DNA of 64,000 nucleotides from Elephas maximus indicus (lineage: Eukaryota > Chordata > Mammalia > Proboscidea > Elephantidae), in NCBI RefSeq assembly GCF_024166365.1, contig NC_064834.1:52742001-52806000 (forward strand). Reading direction: 5' to 3'. The translations under genes and the position numbers were made by a program. Below are positions 24,304 through 36,536 of this stretch, one piece after another. The notes under the pieces are model-generated. The model had not been told where the DNA came from and made no database searches. It saw nothing but the letters and a program-made list of their open reading frames with translations. Each line of letters starts with the position of its first letter. Positions within the stretch are counted from its first letter, which is position 1.

Positions 24304-24919
24304 AAATGGTTACCTCTGGAATTGGGAGTCATGGGAGGAGGGGGGAAGACTTTTATGTTTCACTTTATACCATTGAGTACTATTTTAATTTTGCTACTAA
24401 GCAAATATGCTTTTATTTAAAGAAAGGAATAAAGGAGAAAAAAGATGAAGCACACCTAGCCAAATATCTGACCCTCATTTGAGTCAATAAACAGTAGCCT
24501 TGTTGTTGAGTCAATTTTCACTCACAGTGACCCCATGTGACAGAATAGAACTGCCCCATAGGATTTTCTAGGCTGTAATCTTTATGGCAGCAGATTGCCA
24601 GGTCTTTCTCCTGTGGAACAGCTGGGTAGGTTCAAACTACCAACCTTTCAGTTTTCAGCCAAGCACTTAACCTAACTTTTGTGCCACCAGGGCTCCTTAA
24701 TGTTAGCCTTAATTATTACCTATTAAGTGTATAACAATCCTTCCTTCAGTGGCTATTGTGTTTAGGTGTGAAAGTGATTTGTGAATAAATTGCTGTGTAA
24801 ATGTTAGTTATGATTAACATCTAGGTAATGATATACTTCTATGCATAATTATGTATGTGAGACGACTTATCCTAAGTATGAGTAGGTGTATATATCCTTA
24901 AGGGTAATTCTGCAAAAGT
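24304..24919 (-). mobile_element. AfroSINE, minus, at 24502-24703, with AT-rich flanks
   Basis: SINE text runs from TTGAGTCAATTTTCACTCAC to GTGCCACCAGGGCTCC. TAGCCTT flanks it at 24495-24501 and 24704-24710. The flanks (24304-24490) look like an old unassigned repeat. Confidence 0.82.
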
Positions 24920-25202
24920 CGGCAGGTGGTAGCCACATTGCCTAGGTTTGAATCCTCAACCTAGTGTTTACTAGAGATATGATCTTGGTCGAGTCTCTTA
25001 ATCTCCCTGTTCCTCAGTCTTCTTATCTTTAGAATGGGGACAATGATGTACATATTGCATAGGATTGTTGTAAAGATTTATATGAGCAAAGTTATGTAAA
25101 ATTCTTAGAACAGTCCCCAGCACTTAGTGAGTGTTCAGTAAATATGTTTTATTTTATGTATCTATGTATACTTGTTGGCATTTTTTATCTCCTTAAAAAG
25201 AG
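24920..25202 (+). mobile_element. MIR SINE, plus
   Basis: AGGTTTGAATCCTCAACC, CTGTTCCTCAGTCTTCTTAT and CAGCACTTAGTGAGTGTTCA show a near full-length MIR ending about 25150. Confidence 0.82.
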
Positions 25203-25266
25203 GGACACTGTTGAATTGTATCTCCCAAAAATGTGTGTTGTAAATCCTAACCCCTATACGTGTGGT

Positions 25267-26301
25267 TAGGAGCCCTGGTGGTGCAGTGGTTAAAGCACTC
25301 AGCTACTAACTGAAAGGTCAGCCATTTGAACCCACCAGCTGCTCTGAGGGAGAAAGATGTGGCAGCCTGCTTCTGTAAAGATTTACAGCCTTGGCAAAGT
25401 CATAGAAGCTTCATAGACACATTCAAACTCTCTGAGGGATCAAGTTACTGGGCTGAGGGATGGAGACCATGGTCTCAGGGTACATGTAGCTCAACTGGCA
25501 TAACATAGTCCATAAAGAAAATGCCCTACATCCTATTTTGCCAAGTAGTGTCTGGGGTCTTAAAAGCTTGCAAGCGGCCATCTAAGATACATTTATAGGT
25601 CCCACCCCATTTGGAACAAAGGAGAATGAAGAAGACAAAAGACACAAGGGAAAGATTAGTCCAAAGGACTAATGGACCACAACTACAACAGCCTCCACCA
25701 GACTGAGTCCAGAACAACTAGATGGTGCCCGGCTACCACCACTGACCTCTCTGACAGTGATCACAATAGAGGGTCCCAGACAGAGCAGAGGAAAACTGTA
25801 GAACAAAATTCAAACTCACAAAAAAAGACTAGACTTACTGGTCTGACAGAGATTGGACAAACCCCTAGAGTATGACCCCTGGACACCCTTTTAACTCAGT
25901 ACTGAAGTCACTCCTGAAGCTTACCCTTCAGCCAAAGATAAGGCAGGCCCATAAAACAAGCAATAACACACATAGTTCAACTGTGTATATGAGACTAAAT
26001 GGGCACGTCTGCTCAAAAGCAAAGATGAGAAGGCAGGAATGGACAGGAAAAATGGAAAAATGGAAATGGGGAAGCCGAAGTTGAGAAGGGGAGAGCGCTG
26101 ACACATCGCTGGATTGGCAATCAATATCACAAAGCACTTTGTATATTGTTTAACAAGAAACTAATTTGCTCTGTAAACTTTCACCTAAAGCACAATTAAA
26201 AAAAAAAAAAGGACTTATAGTCTTAGAAACCATACGGAGCCATTCTACTCTGTCCTATAGGGTCACTATGAGTTGGAATTGATTCAAGCACTGGGTTGGT
26301 A
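25267..26301 (+). mobile_element. AfroSINE, plus, split by an L1 tail
   Basis: Head at 25267-25393 (GGAGCCCTGGTGGTGCAGTG, TTTGAACCCACCAG, ATTTACAGCCTTGG) and tail at about 26224-26301 (GAAACCATACGGAGCC, CTATGAGTTGGAATTG). The L1 copy lies between. Confidence 0.85.
25394..26213 (+). mobile_element. Afrotherian L1-type 3'-end element, plus
   Basis: Runs from CAAAGTCATAGAAGCTTC through GGTGCCCGGCTACCACCACT to AAAGCACAATTAAAAAAAA. Diverged flanks TTACAGCCTTGG and TTATAGTCTTAG look like its target duplication. It is the fullest copy of the element also seen at 18995, 31554 and 36537. An origin as a SINE-like RTE-mobilised family is the alternative. Confidence 0.75.
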
Positions 26302-26658
26302 TACCTGCAGTTATAATCCTATTTGGGAATGGGTTTTCTTCGTTATGGTAATGAGGCAGTATTAGTGTGGGGTGTGTTTTAAGTCAATCTCTTTTGAGAT
26401 TTACAAGAGCAGATTAAGCAAGCAAGCAAGATCATGTGGGAAGATACAAGCCACATGATTGCCAAGGAACCTAGGAACAGAAGCTGAGAAGATACAAGGA
26501 CCTTCCCCAAGAGTGAAGAGAAACAGAGAGTCTTGCCCTAGAGCTAGTACCCTGACTTCAAACTTCTAGCCTCCTATACTGTGATAAAATAAATTTCTGT
26601 TTGTTAAAGCCGTCCATTTGTAGTAATTCTGTTATAGCAGCGCTAGATAACTAAGACA

Positions 26659-27357
26659 GACAATCCCTCGATCTTTCTTTCATCAAAGAGGGTGAGATGG
26701 CTGAGTGGGTCTGTAAACACCTACGGCAGGGAGCTAAGGTGCTTGAGGTGACTGGAGTTACTCTCTGTGGATGGACAGCACAGAGGCCCATCCTTGAAGA
26801 GAGCCCTGAGGAGAGAGGGGTGACTCAGATCTGGCTCACATCCCTTCCATACTTCCAGGACATTCCTGGAGAGGCAATGCCCCAGTGCTCCCCTCCGGCC
26901 CCCTGTCCCGTCACTCAGATAAAATGTCAATTGAGCCAGGAGGGAGGATGGAGCCGCCTAGGTGGGGTTTGGGGGAGGGGATAATTCTCAGGGTTCAGGC
27001 CAGCAGAGAAAGAGAACCCAGGGGGAAGGAGGAGGGGGCTCTGCAAGCTAAGGTCAGAGAGAAGCATCAATGTGGCTTCTGGCAGGTGCAGGCCAATTTC
27101 CCTACCCCCATTTGAAGGGTCAGCCTGCCCTCCCACCCACAACATACCCAGCTCTGACTGCCTCTCCTGAGCCTGGTGGGATGGTTGTGCCCTGGAAGAG
27201 GGCACCAGGGCACCTCTGGTTGATGCTGGGCTGCTGGGCAGCTGAGTAGTTTTGGTAGATGGCAGAAGAGGCCCTGACTTGGGGGAGGGACCTGGCCTGG
27301 GATGTTGCAGAGAGCGCCTGGTTCCTCTGGACGCCAAGGCCAGCGCCAGCCTATAGG
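26659..27357. other. Unique GC-rich intergenic sequence
   Basis: No gene, repeat or strong motif recognised. Confidence 0.5.
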
Positions 27358-27576
27358 AGGTGGCTGCCTGTGTCCACAGTCAGAGCCCAGACTTGGTGGG
27401 GGGGAGGACTGCCTATATCCAGAGTCTGAGTCCAGCCTTGGCAAGGAGGAGGACTGCCTGTATCCAGAGTCAGAGTCCAGCTTTGTAGGGGGCCGCATGT
27501 ATCCAGAGTCAGAGCCCAGCCTTGGTGGGAAGGGGAGGACTGCCTGTATCCAGAGTCAGAGCCCAGCTTTCGGGGA
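27358..27576 (+). repeat. Minisatellite, five units of about 45 bp
   Basis: Units start near 27358, 27405, 27450, 27491 and 27537, with shared core GTATCCAGAGTCAGAGCCCA and 40-47 bp length. The plus-strand frame YPESEPSLGG repeats across it, but the frame shifts between units and shows no gene context. Confidence 0.88.
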
Positions 27577-27655
27577 GACAGGAAAGCTGAGACAGGCTGG
27601 GCTTCCCGCCTCGGAGGCACAGTCCATTTCTTGGTATAGTTCCTATGTCCTCTGT

Positions 27656-28027
27656 TGTTGTTAGTTGCCATCAAGTCAATTCTAACTCATGGCGACCCCA
27701 TGTGTTCACAGTAGAACTGCTTCATAGGCTTTTCAAGGCTGTGACCTTTTGGAAGAGACTGCCAGGCCTGTATTCCAAGGTACCTCTGGGTGGGTTTGAA
27801 ATGTCAACTTTTCAGCTAGTGTCCTTTAAACCGACCAACCCAAACTCATTGCTGTCGAGTCAATTCCAACTCATAGGACAGAGCAGGATTGCCCCATAGG
27901 GTTTCCAAGGCTATAATCTTTACGGAAGCAGACTGCTACACGTTTCTGCCTCAGAGTAGCTGGTGAAGTCAAACTGCTGAACTTTTGGTTAACAGCTAAA
28001 CACTTAACTAGTGCACCACCAGGGCTT
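27656..28027 (-). mobile_element. Two AfroSINEs, minus, adjacent
   Basis: 27656-27829 is an older diverged copy (TTGCCATCAAGTCAATTC, CATGGCGACCCCATG). 27832-28027 is a younger copy (CATTGCTGTCGAGTCAATTC to TGCACCACCAGGGCT). TAGTGTCCTTTA flanks the younger one at about 27819-27830 and 28029-28040. Confidence 0.82.
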
Positions 28028-28040
28028 GTAGTGTCCTTTA

Positions 28041-29367
28041 GATCTGCGGAAATCAGAGGTTCTAAACCCAAAACTGCCTGTGGTCAGGCAAGTATTTGTG
28101 GGAATCATAGGACAAAGTAAGTCGAAATGGGCTATACTTACCCTACCTCCTCCATTGAACACAAGCACATGTACACGTGAAACCTCACACACATAGACGC
28201 ACGCATGCATGCAAACACCAACTCGAGTGCATTTATAATCACCCAAGCACAGGCACTCACACATGACCTGCGGATACGTGCACACAGTCATGTACACAGA
28301 GATGCATGCAGGCAGCCACCTGGGACAGTGCCAGAACCCAGAGAAACCAGACCCTGGGAGCTTAAATACTGTGGCCAGGGTCCTCCTTGAGGGAACCTCC
28401 AAAAACAGGTCCCCTTAAGGTTTTTCTCCCCGGGAAAGCCATCCTTGATTGATGCCCTGCGGCCATCCCCCCAAGCCCATGTGTATTTGGTCCCTCTGTA
28501 GAGAGGTTGGCCCTAGACTGCCACATTTGTTTGCACACCTAGGTCTCACCTACTCCTGAAATGGGGGCCTTAGGAGCAGAACTTCAGCTTGAAGTTTCTG
28601 AGAGGGTGGCGACAAATCTTCCTCCAGCAGAGCTCTATCCCCAGGGCACTGCCTTAGAAGGGGGTCGCTGAGTTCCAGGGGTGGCCAAGAAAGGCATGGT
28701 GAGGTGGAGAAGGATGTGGGAGCTCAGGGAACCTTGGAGGAGAGCTGTGATTGGGAGTCATCTGACACCCTCCCCCTTGGGGGTGGAGGCATAAGGAACA
28801 GCCAGGAGGAAGACAGCGCAAGGCAAGGCGAAGACAGCCAACAATGTGGGCATGTGTGAGGGACATGGTGGAAGGTGCAGGTCTTCATGTTCTGTGTTTA
28901 TTGTAAATCTTTTAGTGACTTGTATATCCAGAAGTACATAAATTACGTCTGCACTTTGTGATTTATTATTATATACGAAGATTTTTTTTTATGAAGATAG
29001 AACTCAATGAATGTTCACAAAGTGGACACACCCATGTAAACAGCATCCTAATAAAAAAGAACATTCTTTTACCGAAGGAAATACCTCAGATATCACACAT
29101 ACGCTCCTAAGATTTCACATACAGGCAGGCTTATGTGTACTTGGTTCTTCCACAAGTACACATGCCCATGCTGTTCACACACAGGCATACACACAAGTGC
29201 ACGCCCAGGTTCTCTGCACACGTGCACACTCTCATTGCACTCACAAATGTGTACATCACTCATACGCATATACCTATACACTCAGACACAGCCTCACATG
29301 TTCATTGGTTATCATACACATACACACACTCATATGTCACACACTCATAAGATATCTGCTGTCACTC
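28041..29367. other. Intergenic sequence with CA-rich tracts and an AT-rich L1-like scrap
   Basis: Degenerate CA-rich tracts at 28140-28320 and 29100-29340. About 28960-29080 resembles an old L1 3' region (GAATGTTCACAAAGTGGACA, CACCCATGTAAACAGC). No gene. Confidence 0.45.
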
Positions 29368-29378
29368 TCAATTATATA

Positions 29379-29576
29379 ATCAATCAGTTGCTGTTGAGTT
29401 GACTCATGGTGACCCCATGTGTGTCACAGTAGAACTGTGCTCCATGGGGTTTTCAATGGTTGATTTTTCTAAAGTAGACCTCTAGGCCTTTCTTCTGAAG
29501 TGCCTTTGGGTAGGCTCAAACCTCCAACCTTTCAGTTAATGACTGAGCTCATTAACTGTTTGAACCACCCAGGGGT
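29379..29576 (-). mobile_element. AfroSINE (older type), minus
   Basis: Plus text AGTTGCTGTTGAGTTGACTC to GTTTGAACCACCCAGGGG. TCAATTATATA flanks it at 29368-29378 and 29577-29587. Confidence 0.85.
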
Positions 29577-29582
29577 TCAATT

Positions 29583-29902
29583 ATATATGTATATATGTAT
29601 ATATGTATATATGTATATATGTATATATGTATATATGTATATATGTATATATGTATATATGTATATATGTATATATGTATATATGTATATATGTATATAT
29701 GTATATATGTATATATGTATATATGTATATATGTATATATGTATATATGTATATATGTATATATGTATATATGTATATATGTATATATGTATATATGTAT
29801 ATATGTATATATGTATATATGTATATATGTATATATGTATATATGTATATATGTATATATGTATATATGTATATATGTATATATGTATATATGTATATAT
29901 GT
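29583..29902. repeat. Perfect (ATATATGT)40 array
   Basis: 320 bp with no interruption or variant unit by eye. It begins inside the right-hand target duplication of the adjoining AfroSINE. Eight is not divisible by three, so every frame reads the same 8-residue peptide cycle; those open frames are artefacts. Confidence 0.97.
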
Positions 29903-31543
29903 AAGTGCTCACACCTAAATATTCATGCTTACACACACACTGGTTCTCACACACATGAACACACTAAAGACAGATTCATCATATGCCGGGTTCTCACACA
30001 CAAACGCACACTCCCACACGCACTGCAGATTCCCAGAAGCCGCCTCGCTGCTTGCACGCACGTGCACGCTCTCCCATGCTGGCAGTCTCTCAGCTTCTCC
30101 AGCTCAGGCTCCAAAAAGACAGAGGAATGTGATCAAATCAACAGCTGAAATCTGTCCTGAGAGCAAAGCTGTACTTTGTTGAGAAATCTGAGACCTTATT
30201 GGAGGGATACAAGTGTCTGTGTGTCTGGGGGGTGGGAGAAGAAGGGAGGTGAGGGGATGGTTTCCCAGGGTGCCTGTGGCCATTGGGCTGTTTTCATTAT
30301 AAAACATGATGAAAGGACCAGGGCAGTGAGAGCATGGCTGTGAGTAAATAAAGCCACCACCTTTGACCCTTGGAGGCCAGGGCTCATCCCAGAACTGATG
30401 CTTATTAGGGAAGGGGTTACTCAGGGCCAGCCCAAGTTCTCCAGCACCCAAGGCTCAAGGCCAGACTCCCAAGGGGGAGGGGACCTGTACAAGAGGAGAG
30501 GACATGTAAAGGAGTAGGGGATGGGGAAAGAAGTGGGGGATATATATGGGTGGATGGAGGGAAGAATGTGGATAGAGGGGTAGGACACTGGGGAGTGGGT
30601 GTGAGGGCCACATGGGGGAGGGGTAAGGACAGGGAAGAGAGCTCTGCCTTCTGGCTCACTCTTCCTGGAATCCATTCTGGGTAGCCTCTCTAGGGTCTCT
30701 TCCACTCCTGGGCTCCGAAACAAGCATACATCCCCCTTCTCATGTTTAAGGCTTGGTTTGCTTGTTTTTCTAATCACCAGGAACTACAGACAAACAGAGT
30801 TAGCAAAAATAACAAACACAGGGCAAACTACAAAGTCACCAGCAATCTCAGAAAGGCTGAGAAGTGGTTGATGCTAGCTTTGACAGAATGAGAGTGTTGC
30901 TGGGCCCGCCTCCTGTGGGCCCCTCCTGAGCCCCTTTCCCGGAGAACCTGTCTCAGGCAAAGCTTCATGAAGTTGGCCACATGGATAAATAAGTGAATAA
31001 ATGAATGGGTGGATGAATGACAGAAGGGTCTTGTAATCTACCTCCCCAGGTCTATCTGGGTATGAAGTTCTTTGAATATATATGTGGGGTTGGCCTCACT
31101 GTGGAGTCAAGCAGGAGCCTCAGCCCCACCCAGGCCTCCTCTTTCTCTTCTCTCTGCAATTGACCCTCTGGATCCCCCCTCCTTGCCCAGAGCTCCTGAA
31201 AATTTACCTTGTTGAGGTCCCAGGAGAAGAAGGCCCTCTGCAGTCTGGCTCCCAAAGAGCCCTGCCCTGCATGTCTCTCCATCCTGCACCCAGCAGCCAT
31301 GTCCTTTGCTCCTCCTGAAGGCCACTAAGTAGGTCCTGGGAAGTCCTACCTTGGCTGGTTGCAATAAGAAAGTGATAATAGTAATAAAATAAAGCAATAA
31401 ACACAAGTTTTCACCAAAAGATAAGGAGACTCTCAGGTTTATGTGTAAAGGACACATAGGGAAGGGTGACTGTAAACAGACTACTGTACTGCCTGCCCCT
31501 GCCACCCTGTCTGTCCTGACTTAGGGAGAGGAATAGATAGCTC
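29903..31543. other. Unique intergenic sequence
   Basis: CA-rich to about 30070, then GC-rich unique sequence. No gene, repeat or convincing motif. Confidence 0.5.
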
Positions 31544-31553
31544 AAGAAAAGCA

Positions 31554-31992
31554 CCCCTTTTAGTCCAAAGAACTAATGGACCACACAACTACCACTGCCT
31601 CCACTAGATTGAGTTTAGCACAACTAGATGGTGTCCGGCTACCACCACTGACTGCTCTGACAGGGATCAAAATAGAGGGTCCTGGACAGAGCTGGAGAAA
31701 AATGTAGAACAAAATTCTAACTCACAAAAAAAGACCAGACTTACTGGTCAGACAGAGACTAGACAAACCCCGAGAGCATGACTCCTGGACACCCTTTTAG
31801 CTCAGTACTGAAGTCACTCCTGAGGTTCACCCTTCAGCCAAAGATTAGACAGGCCCATAAAACAAAACGAGACTAACGGGGCACACCAGCTTATGGGTAA
31901 GGACTAGAAGACAGGAGGGGACAGGAAAGTTGGTAATAGGGAACCCAAGGTAGAGAAGAGAGAGTGTTGACATAAAAAAAAAAAAAGAAGAA
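31554..31992 (+). mobile_element. Afrotherian L1-type 3'-end element, plus, 5'-truncated
   Basis: From TTTTAGTCCAAAGAACTAATG to the poly(A) at about 31974-31986. AAGAAAAGCA flanks it at 31544-31553 and 31993-32002, showing target-primed insertion of a 5'-truncated copy. Confidence 0.85.
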
Positions 31993-32002
31993 GAAGAAAA
32001 GC

Positions 32003-32499
32003 ATTCCCATTTTCCTGTAAGCCTGGGGACTTAAGGCTGGAGCTTCAGCCCTGAATTGGAGGAGTGATTACTGGAAGAATGCCCGGAGTATGAAAGCTCC
32101 AAGCAGGATGGAGCTAGCATGGGGGTCTTCTTTGGTTGGGGGAGTTGTTCTGTCCATTGAGACATGGTCTGTAGCCAAGTGCCCAGAACATGGCCCCTAT
32201 TTATCCTCTGGGCAGAAGAACTATTTTTTCCTGCATCCCTGAGGGTGAGCTGGCCTGGTCTTTGTCCCTGGGAAAGGAGGAAGGAACCCAGGCAGCTGAG
32301 CCTGGATGTCTGCACTGGATTCTTGGTCTACACCAAAGGCTCCCCCCTGGATAGATTTCTCTTACCTCATCAGTTGAGATGAGGGAGAAAGCCGGGTAGG
32401 CTCGGCTTCAAAAACAGCCAGAGACCAGAAAGGCAGGCATCATGGAAATCAAACACTGTTTTCTATCTCCTTCCTTAGGGTTTCCTCTACCCCAAGCCA
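32003..32499. other. Unique intergenic sequence
   Basis: Nothing recognised. Confidence 0.5.
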
Positions 32500-32740
32500 A
32501 ATTATAACCATTTTTTACTGAGAAGCTATTCTATGCCAGACATTGTCCTACAGTCTTCACTTGGATTAACTCATTTAATCCTCACATAACTCTATGAATA
32601 GGTGCTATGAGCGTTCTCATTTTACAGATGGGAGAACCAAGACCCAGAGAAGTTATGTTACTGATCCAAGTTCTCCCAGTTTTTAAGTGTAGGACTGGAA
32701 TTGGAACCCAGGCAGTCTGGCCTCTAGGGTCTGGCAGGTA
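32500..32740 (-). mobile_element. MIR SINE, minus
   Basis: CTATGCCAGACATTGTCCTA, TCATTTTACAGATGGGAGAAC and GGAACCCAGGCAGTCTGGCC. Confidence 0.85.
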
Positions 32741-34170
32741 TCTGAATCTGGTTTGGGGGCAGGAAAGCCCAGGTTGGGGGTTAAGCTTAGGAGCCAAGAG
32801 TCCGGTCAGAAGGTGGGCTGGCATCCATAGCTAGCTGGATCTCTACTGCTGGGGTTCCCCTATCTGACCTGGAGCAGGCATAGTTCCAGCCTTTCCATAA
32901 GCAGCATCAATTCTCGTCTGTGTTGACCAGAAGGTGGAAATGCATTCCTCTCCTCTCCCCATTTTATTGCAGTTCTACCTTCTCAACAACAAAAAATTCC
33001 AACAATTTGAAACACAACTATTTCCATCAATCATAGTGTTTCATCCTTTGATCCTTATCAACGTTAATACCTGTACATTTTCCAAGTTGTAGTCAGTAAG
33101 AACATACAATCTTCTTTGAATTTTTTTATTTAACATGTGTATATATTTTCCTGTATCCACGTATCCTTGTATTAATCACTTAAAGTCTTGAATCCATCTT
33201 GTGTTGATATTTATATAAGATATAAAATACCTTAAATAAACTTACTTTTCAAGTGGCAAAACTTTTCCCGACACCATTTATTGAGTAATGTCCCCTTCCC
33301 CATTGTTTTCTAAACTCTATATGAAATTCTTAGGTGTGATTGGGTCTATTTCCGGGCTCTATTCTTTCCCACTGATTTAAAACGCTATTTTGGTGCTGAT
33401 ACCACACTGTTTCCATTTAGTTACCTTGTAATAAAATGTTTCAACATCTGGTCAAACTTTCTGTTCCTTAGAAAATTATTTGTTACATTCACTTATTTAC
33501 TCTTTCATGTGAAACTTAGAATCATTTTTTGCAGAGTTCCAAGAAAACGTCCAGTGTGACTTTGGTTAGTAGGGCACTGAATCTAAAACTTATCTTGTGG
33601 AGAACTGATATTTTACATTGCTCAGCATCTTTATCTAGGAACATGGTATGTCTCACCACTTATCAGTGTTATATTTAGCAATTTGAATGGCTGTGTACTA
33701 TTCCTCAGATCCCTGGTGGCGCAGTGCGTGAGCGCTATGGCTGCTAACCAAAAGACGGGCAGTTCGAATCCACCAGCTGCTCCTTGGAAACCCTATGCAG
33801 CAGTTCTTCTGTGTCCTGTAGGATCCCTATGAGTCGGAATTGACTCAACAGCAAAGGGTTTGGTTTTTACAGGTACTATTCCTTTGTGCTGATATTCCCT
33901 GGCTGGCTTAGCCATTTCCCTAGTGTTGGGTATTTAGGTTGCTTCCAAGCTTGGGCTATTGTGAATAGTGCTGCTACAAACACCTTTGAACAAATTGCTT
34001 TTTTATTCCCTTGGGATATGATCCCAAAATTGGGATTATCTGATCAAAGGATATGAACAGTATCATGGTTTTTGTTATATAACCCAGGGAGGCTGGGACC
34101 AATTTACAGTGCCACCAGCAACATAGAAGAAATATCCACTTTTCCCTTAACAAACCCTTGAACAGCTTGA
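32741..34170 (-). mobile_element. L1 LINE fragment, minus, from about 33.1 kb, with AfroSINE inside
   Basis: Antisense L1 ORF2/3' text: TGGTGCTGATACCACACTG, CAGAGTTCCAAGAAAACGTC, then after the SINE GGTTGCTTCCAAGCTTGGGC and TAGTGCTGCTACAAACACC. Non-coding. 32741-33100 is unassigned. Confidence 0.75.
33706..33872 (+). mobile_element. AfroSINE, plus, 11-bp target duplication
   Basis: CCCTGGTGGCGCAGTGCGTG, GCAGTTCGAATCCACCAG and ATGAGTCGGAATTGACTCAA. Flanked by GTACTATTCCT at 33695-33705 and 33873-33883. Among the least diverged SINE copies here. Confidence 0.93.
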
Positions 34171-34374
34171 AGACTTAAAAGGGTAACTTGTTCCTAAGGT
34201 CAACATACTGCAACCACCCAAAGACAAAAGAGGGAGTTTCAAAACACGGGGTATTGAAGACCCCTGATCGCATTGCCAGAAAGGCAGTCTGCCTCAGTGG
34301 GGCCTGCGGCTGTCTGCTGCCCTTGTGTCCTTCTCAGAGCCTGATTCCCTGTCTGCATGGAAGCCTGGTTTATT

Positions 34375-34980
34375 TTTCTGTATTTAACTTACATTTATAA
34401 AACATTTATTATGGGCCAGGTGCTATTCTAAGCATTTAAAAATATGAATGAAATTACTTCTTATAATAAGCCCAGGAGATAAATGCGATTATTATTATCT
34501 CCATTCTATGTGTAAAGCAACTGAGTCATGGAAAAGCTTGATGTAGGGCACATAGCTAAGAGGATTCAAAATTAGACAGTCTGACATCTGATTATTAACC
34601 ACTGTGTCCTGGACCATGTGAACAGGCACTTCTACTTTGTAGCTCCCTTTCTTTCTCTGGATCCTGCAGCCCCAATCTCCTCCGGGGAAGAAAGACCCTA
34701 AATCTTTCTGTTCTGTGCTTCAGGGCTTCTTGCACTGGCCTTCCAGTTAACTCTTTCTCCTAAATGGGCACCATGTGTTGGGTCCTGTCATGTGTAAGCT
34801 GTTGGGCTAAGCATTTTAACACACATGGTTCATCTCTTTTAATCCTTGTCACAATCATACAAGGTAGGTAGTATATCTTTATTTTATAGAGGAGGAAACT
34901 GAGCCTCAGAGAGGTTAGATGAGTTGTCCAAGACCACACAGCTAGTGGAATGGCACAGGGAGGATTTGAATCAGGGTCAG
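34375..34980 (-). mobile_element. Two MIR SINEs, minus
   Basis: 34375-34620 (TATGGGCCAGGTGCTATTCT, TTAACCACTGTGTCC) and 34765-34980 (TTTATAGAGGAGGAAACTG, ACCACACAGCTAGTGGAATG), separated by unique sequence. Confidence 0.82.
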
Positions 34981-36536
34981 GTTATCCACTAAGCAAGGTA
35001 AGCAAGTATTTAGGGCATGAACAAAACAGAGCACCAGTTGTCCAAAGCAAAGACTAAGTTCACTGACTCATTTCCTTTGGTGTGGAATATTCTTTTAGTA
35101 GAAAATGTGGTGTACGGGAAAAATCTTAGTACTCTGTATCCACAGAAACTTTTGTTATCAAGTTATCTCATTCCGCTAAATGACATATGCCACTTTTGCA
35201 TTCAATTGCTAATATTATAGTCTCATTTAAAAAGAAATCACGTCAGGGATAGCTAAGACACACACACACATATATATGTATATAACATGTATGTATATAA
35301 CTCACATATCCCATTCAGTTGCGTGAGTAAGCAGAGGAGGGGGAACCACAGATTATCAGTGTTTAGGGCCCTCATATGCCTTAATCCAGCTGGTCAAACA
35401 AACACCAGTGCCTTCGGTCTTTCCATTATACTTGGCTCCTCTCTGGTTCCCTGAAGCCTCACCCTATACCCTATACCTTAGCCCATTTCTCTTTGCCCTG
35501 ACTGGTTTTCTTGAAGCACAGTGGGGTGGAAGCCAACCTTTCTGGTGTAGCTCATCTGCTCTTCCTGGCTGCAGCAGGCCTGGATTCATCAGGGTCCAAG
35601 TGGCCACCTCCAAGAAAAATGCCATCTGTACCTGCTGATTTTCAGAACTGAGGACCACACCCACCCTGAGAGAGGCCCCAGATGGTTCCTTCCTTTCCTG
35701 TTTCAAAGCCCATGCCCCTTTGGACCCTGCCCACTAAATGCCTATTTCCTGTCTTTGAATCTTCCAGCAGGTTTCAAAGTGCAGATGAGGGGCAGGTTCT
35801 GAATCCAATGAATAGACTACACCCCTCAACTCAGATTGTTGCTCCTCCTACTTCCCCAGGTTCTCTGGGATGACTCATAGCTCAGGTACCCTCCAGGGAG
35901 TGACTTTCCCCAATCCTAGCATTATAATTGTACAAATCCCAAATACCTTAAGCACACATTCTACTATGTACACAGAGTTCCCACTACAAATAAGAGAAAG
36001 CACTTCCCTAGGCCCCAGTAGGCTCTGGAAGATTCTATGGCAGGATAGACTTCAGAAACTGCTTGGCAGCTTGATTGGTTGTATATTCATAATTGTATGT
36101 CTTTTTGTGTAATGTGCACACTTGTGTGGTTGTATATGTCTTTGGGTGTATGCTTTTCAATGGGAGATCAGACAGATACATGTCTGCATGGGTGGACCCA
36201 TGACTTGAACTATGTGCTTGTCTGTTTGTCCACAGGAATTTGTTCATGTATATATATATATATATTTTTGGATGATAGCTTATATTTTTGTTTTGTAGTG
36301 ATTTCAGCTTAAGATATTTTTCCAAGTGAAAGTATCACAAGCAAAGTTCTGTTCATCACAGGGACACATAAATAAATGCCACTGATTCCTGAAATTATAA
36401 TAGAACCAAAAATACTGATAAGTGAATAACTTTAATTCTTTTTTGAAAAAACCCTAGCTTTCAAAATACCCCCCTGATTTTACTTTTGAAAATAATATGA
36501 GCAATTTTATTTTCAGGCTAAACAGAGATTCTATTA
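34981..36536. other. Unique or unassigned intergenic sequence
   Basis: Short CA/TA microsatellites at 35258-35300 and (TA)n at about 36248-36266. The segment 34981-35235 may be an unrecognised repeat. No gene. Confidence 0.45.

Larger units (their letters stand above)
25203..26658 (+). mobile_element. MaLR-type LTR, plus, split by nested SINE and L1
   Basis: LTR start at 25203-25266 (CACTGTTGAATTGTATCTCCC) and remainder at 26302-26658 (AATAAATTTCTGTTTGTTAA to AGCGCTAGATAACTAAGACA). About 1.03 kb of younger elements sits between. Confidence 0.8.

Noticed and set aside
27358-27576. CRISPR-like regular repeats
   Set aside because: Contiguous 45-bp tandem units without unique spacers, in a mammalian genome.
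27302-27664. Repeated-peptide ORF over the minisatellite
   Set aside because: Explained by tandem DNA units. Units vary in length, and there is no gene structure around it.
29500-30148. Long open frames of about 100-180 codons over the octamer array on both strands
   Set aside because: An 8-bp unit gives the same peptide cycle in all frames with no stop. There is no coding signal or homology.
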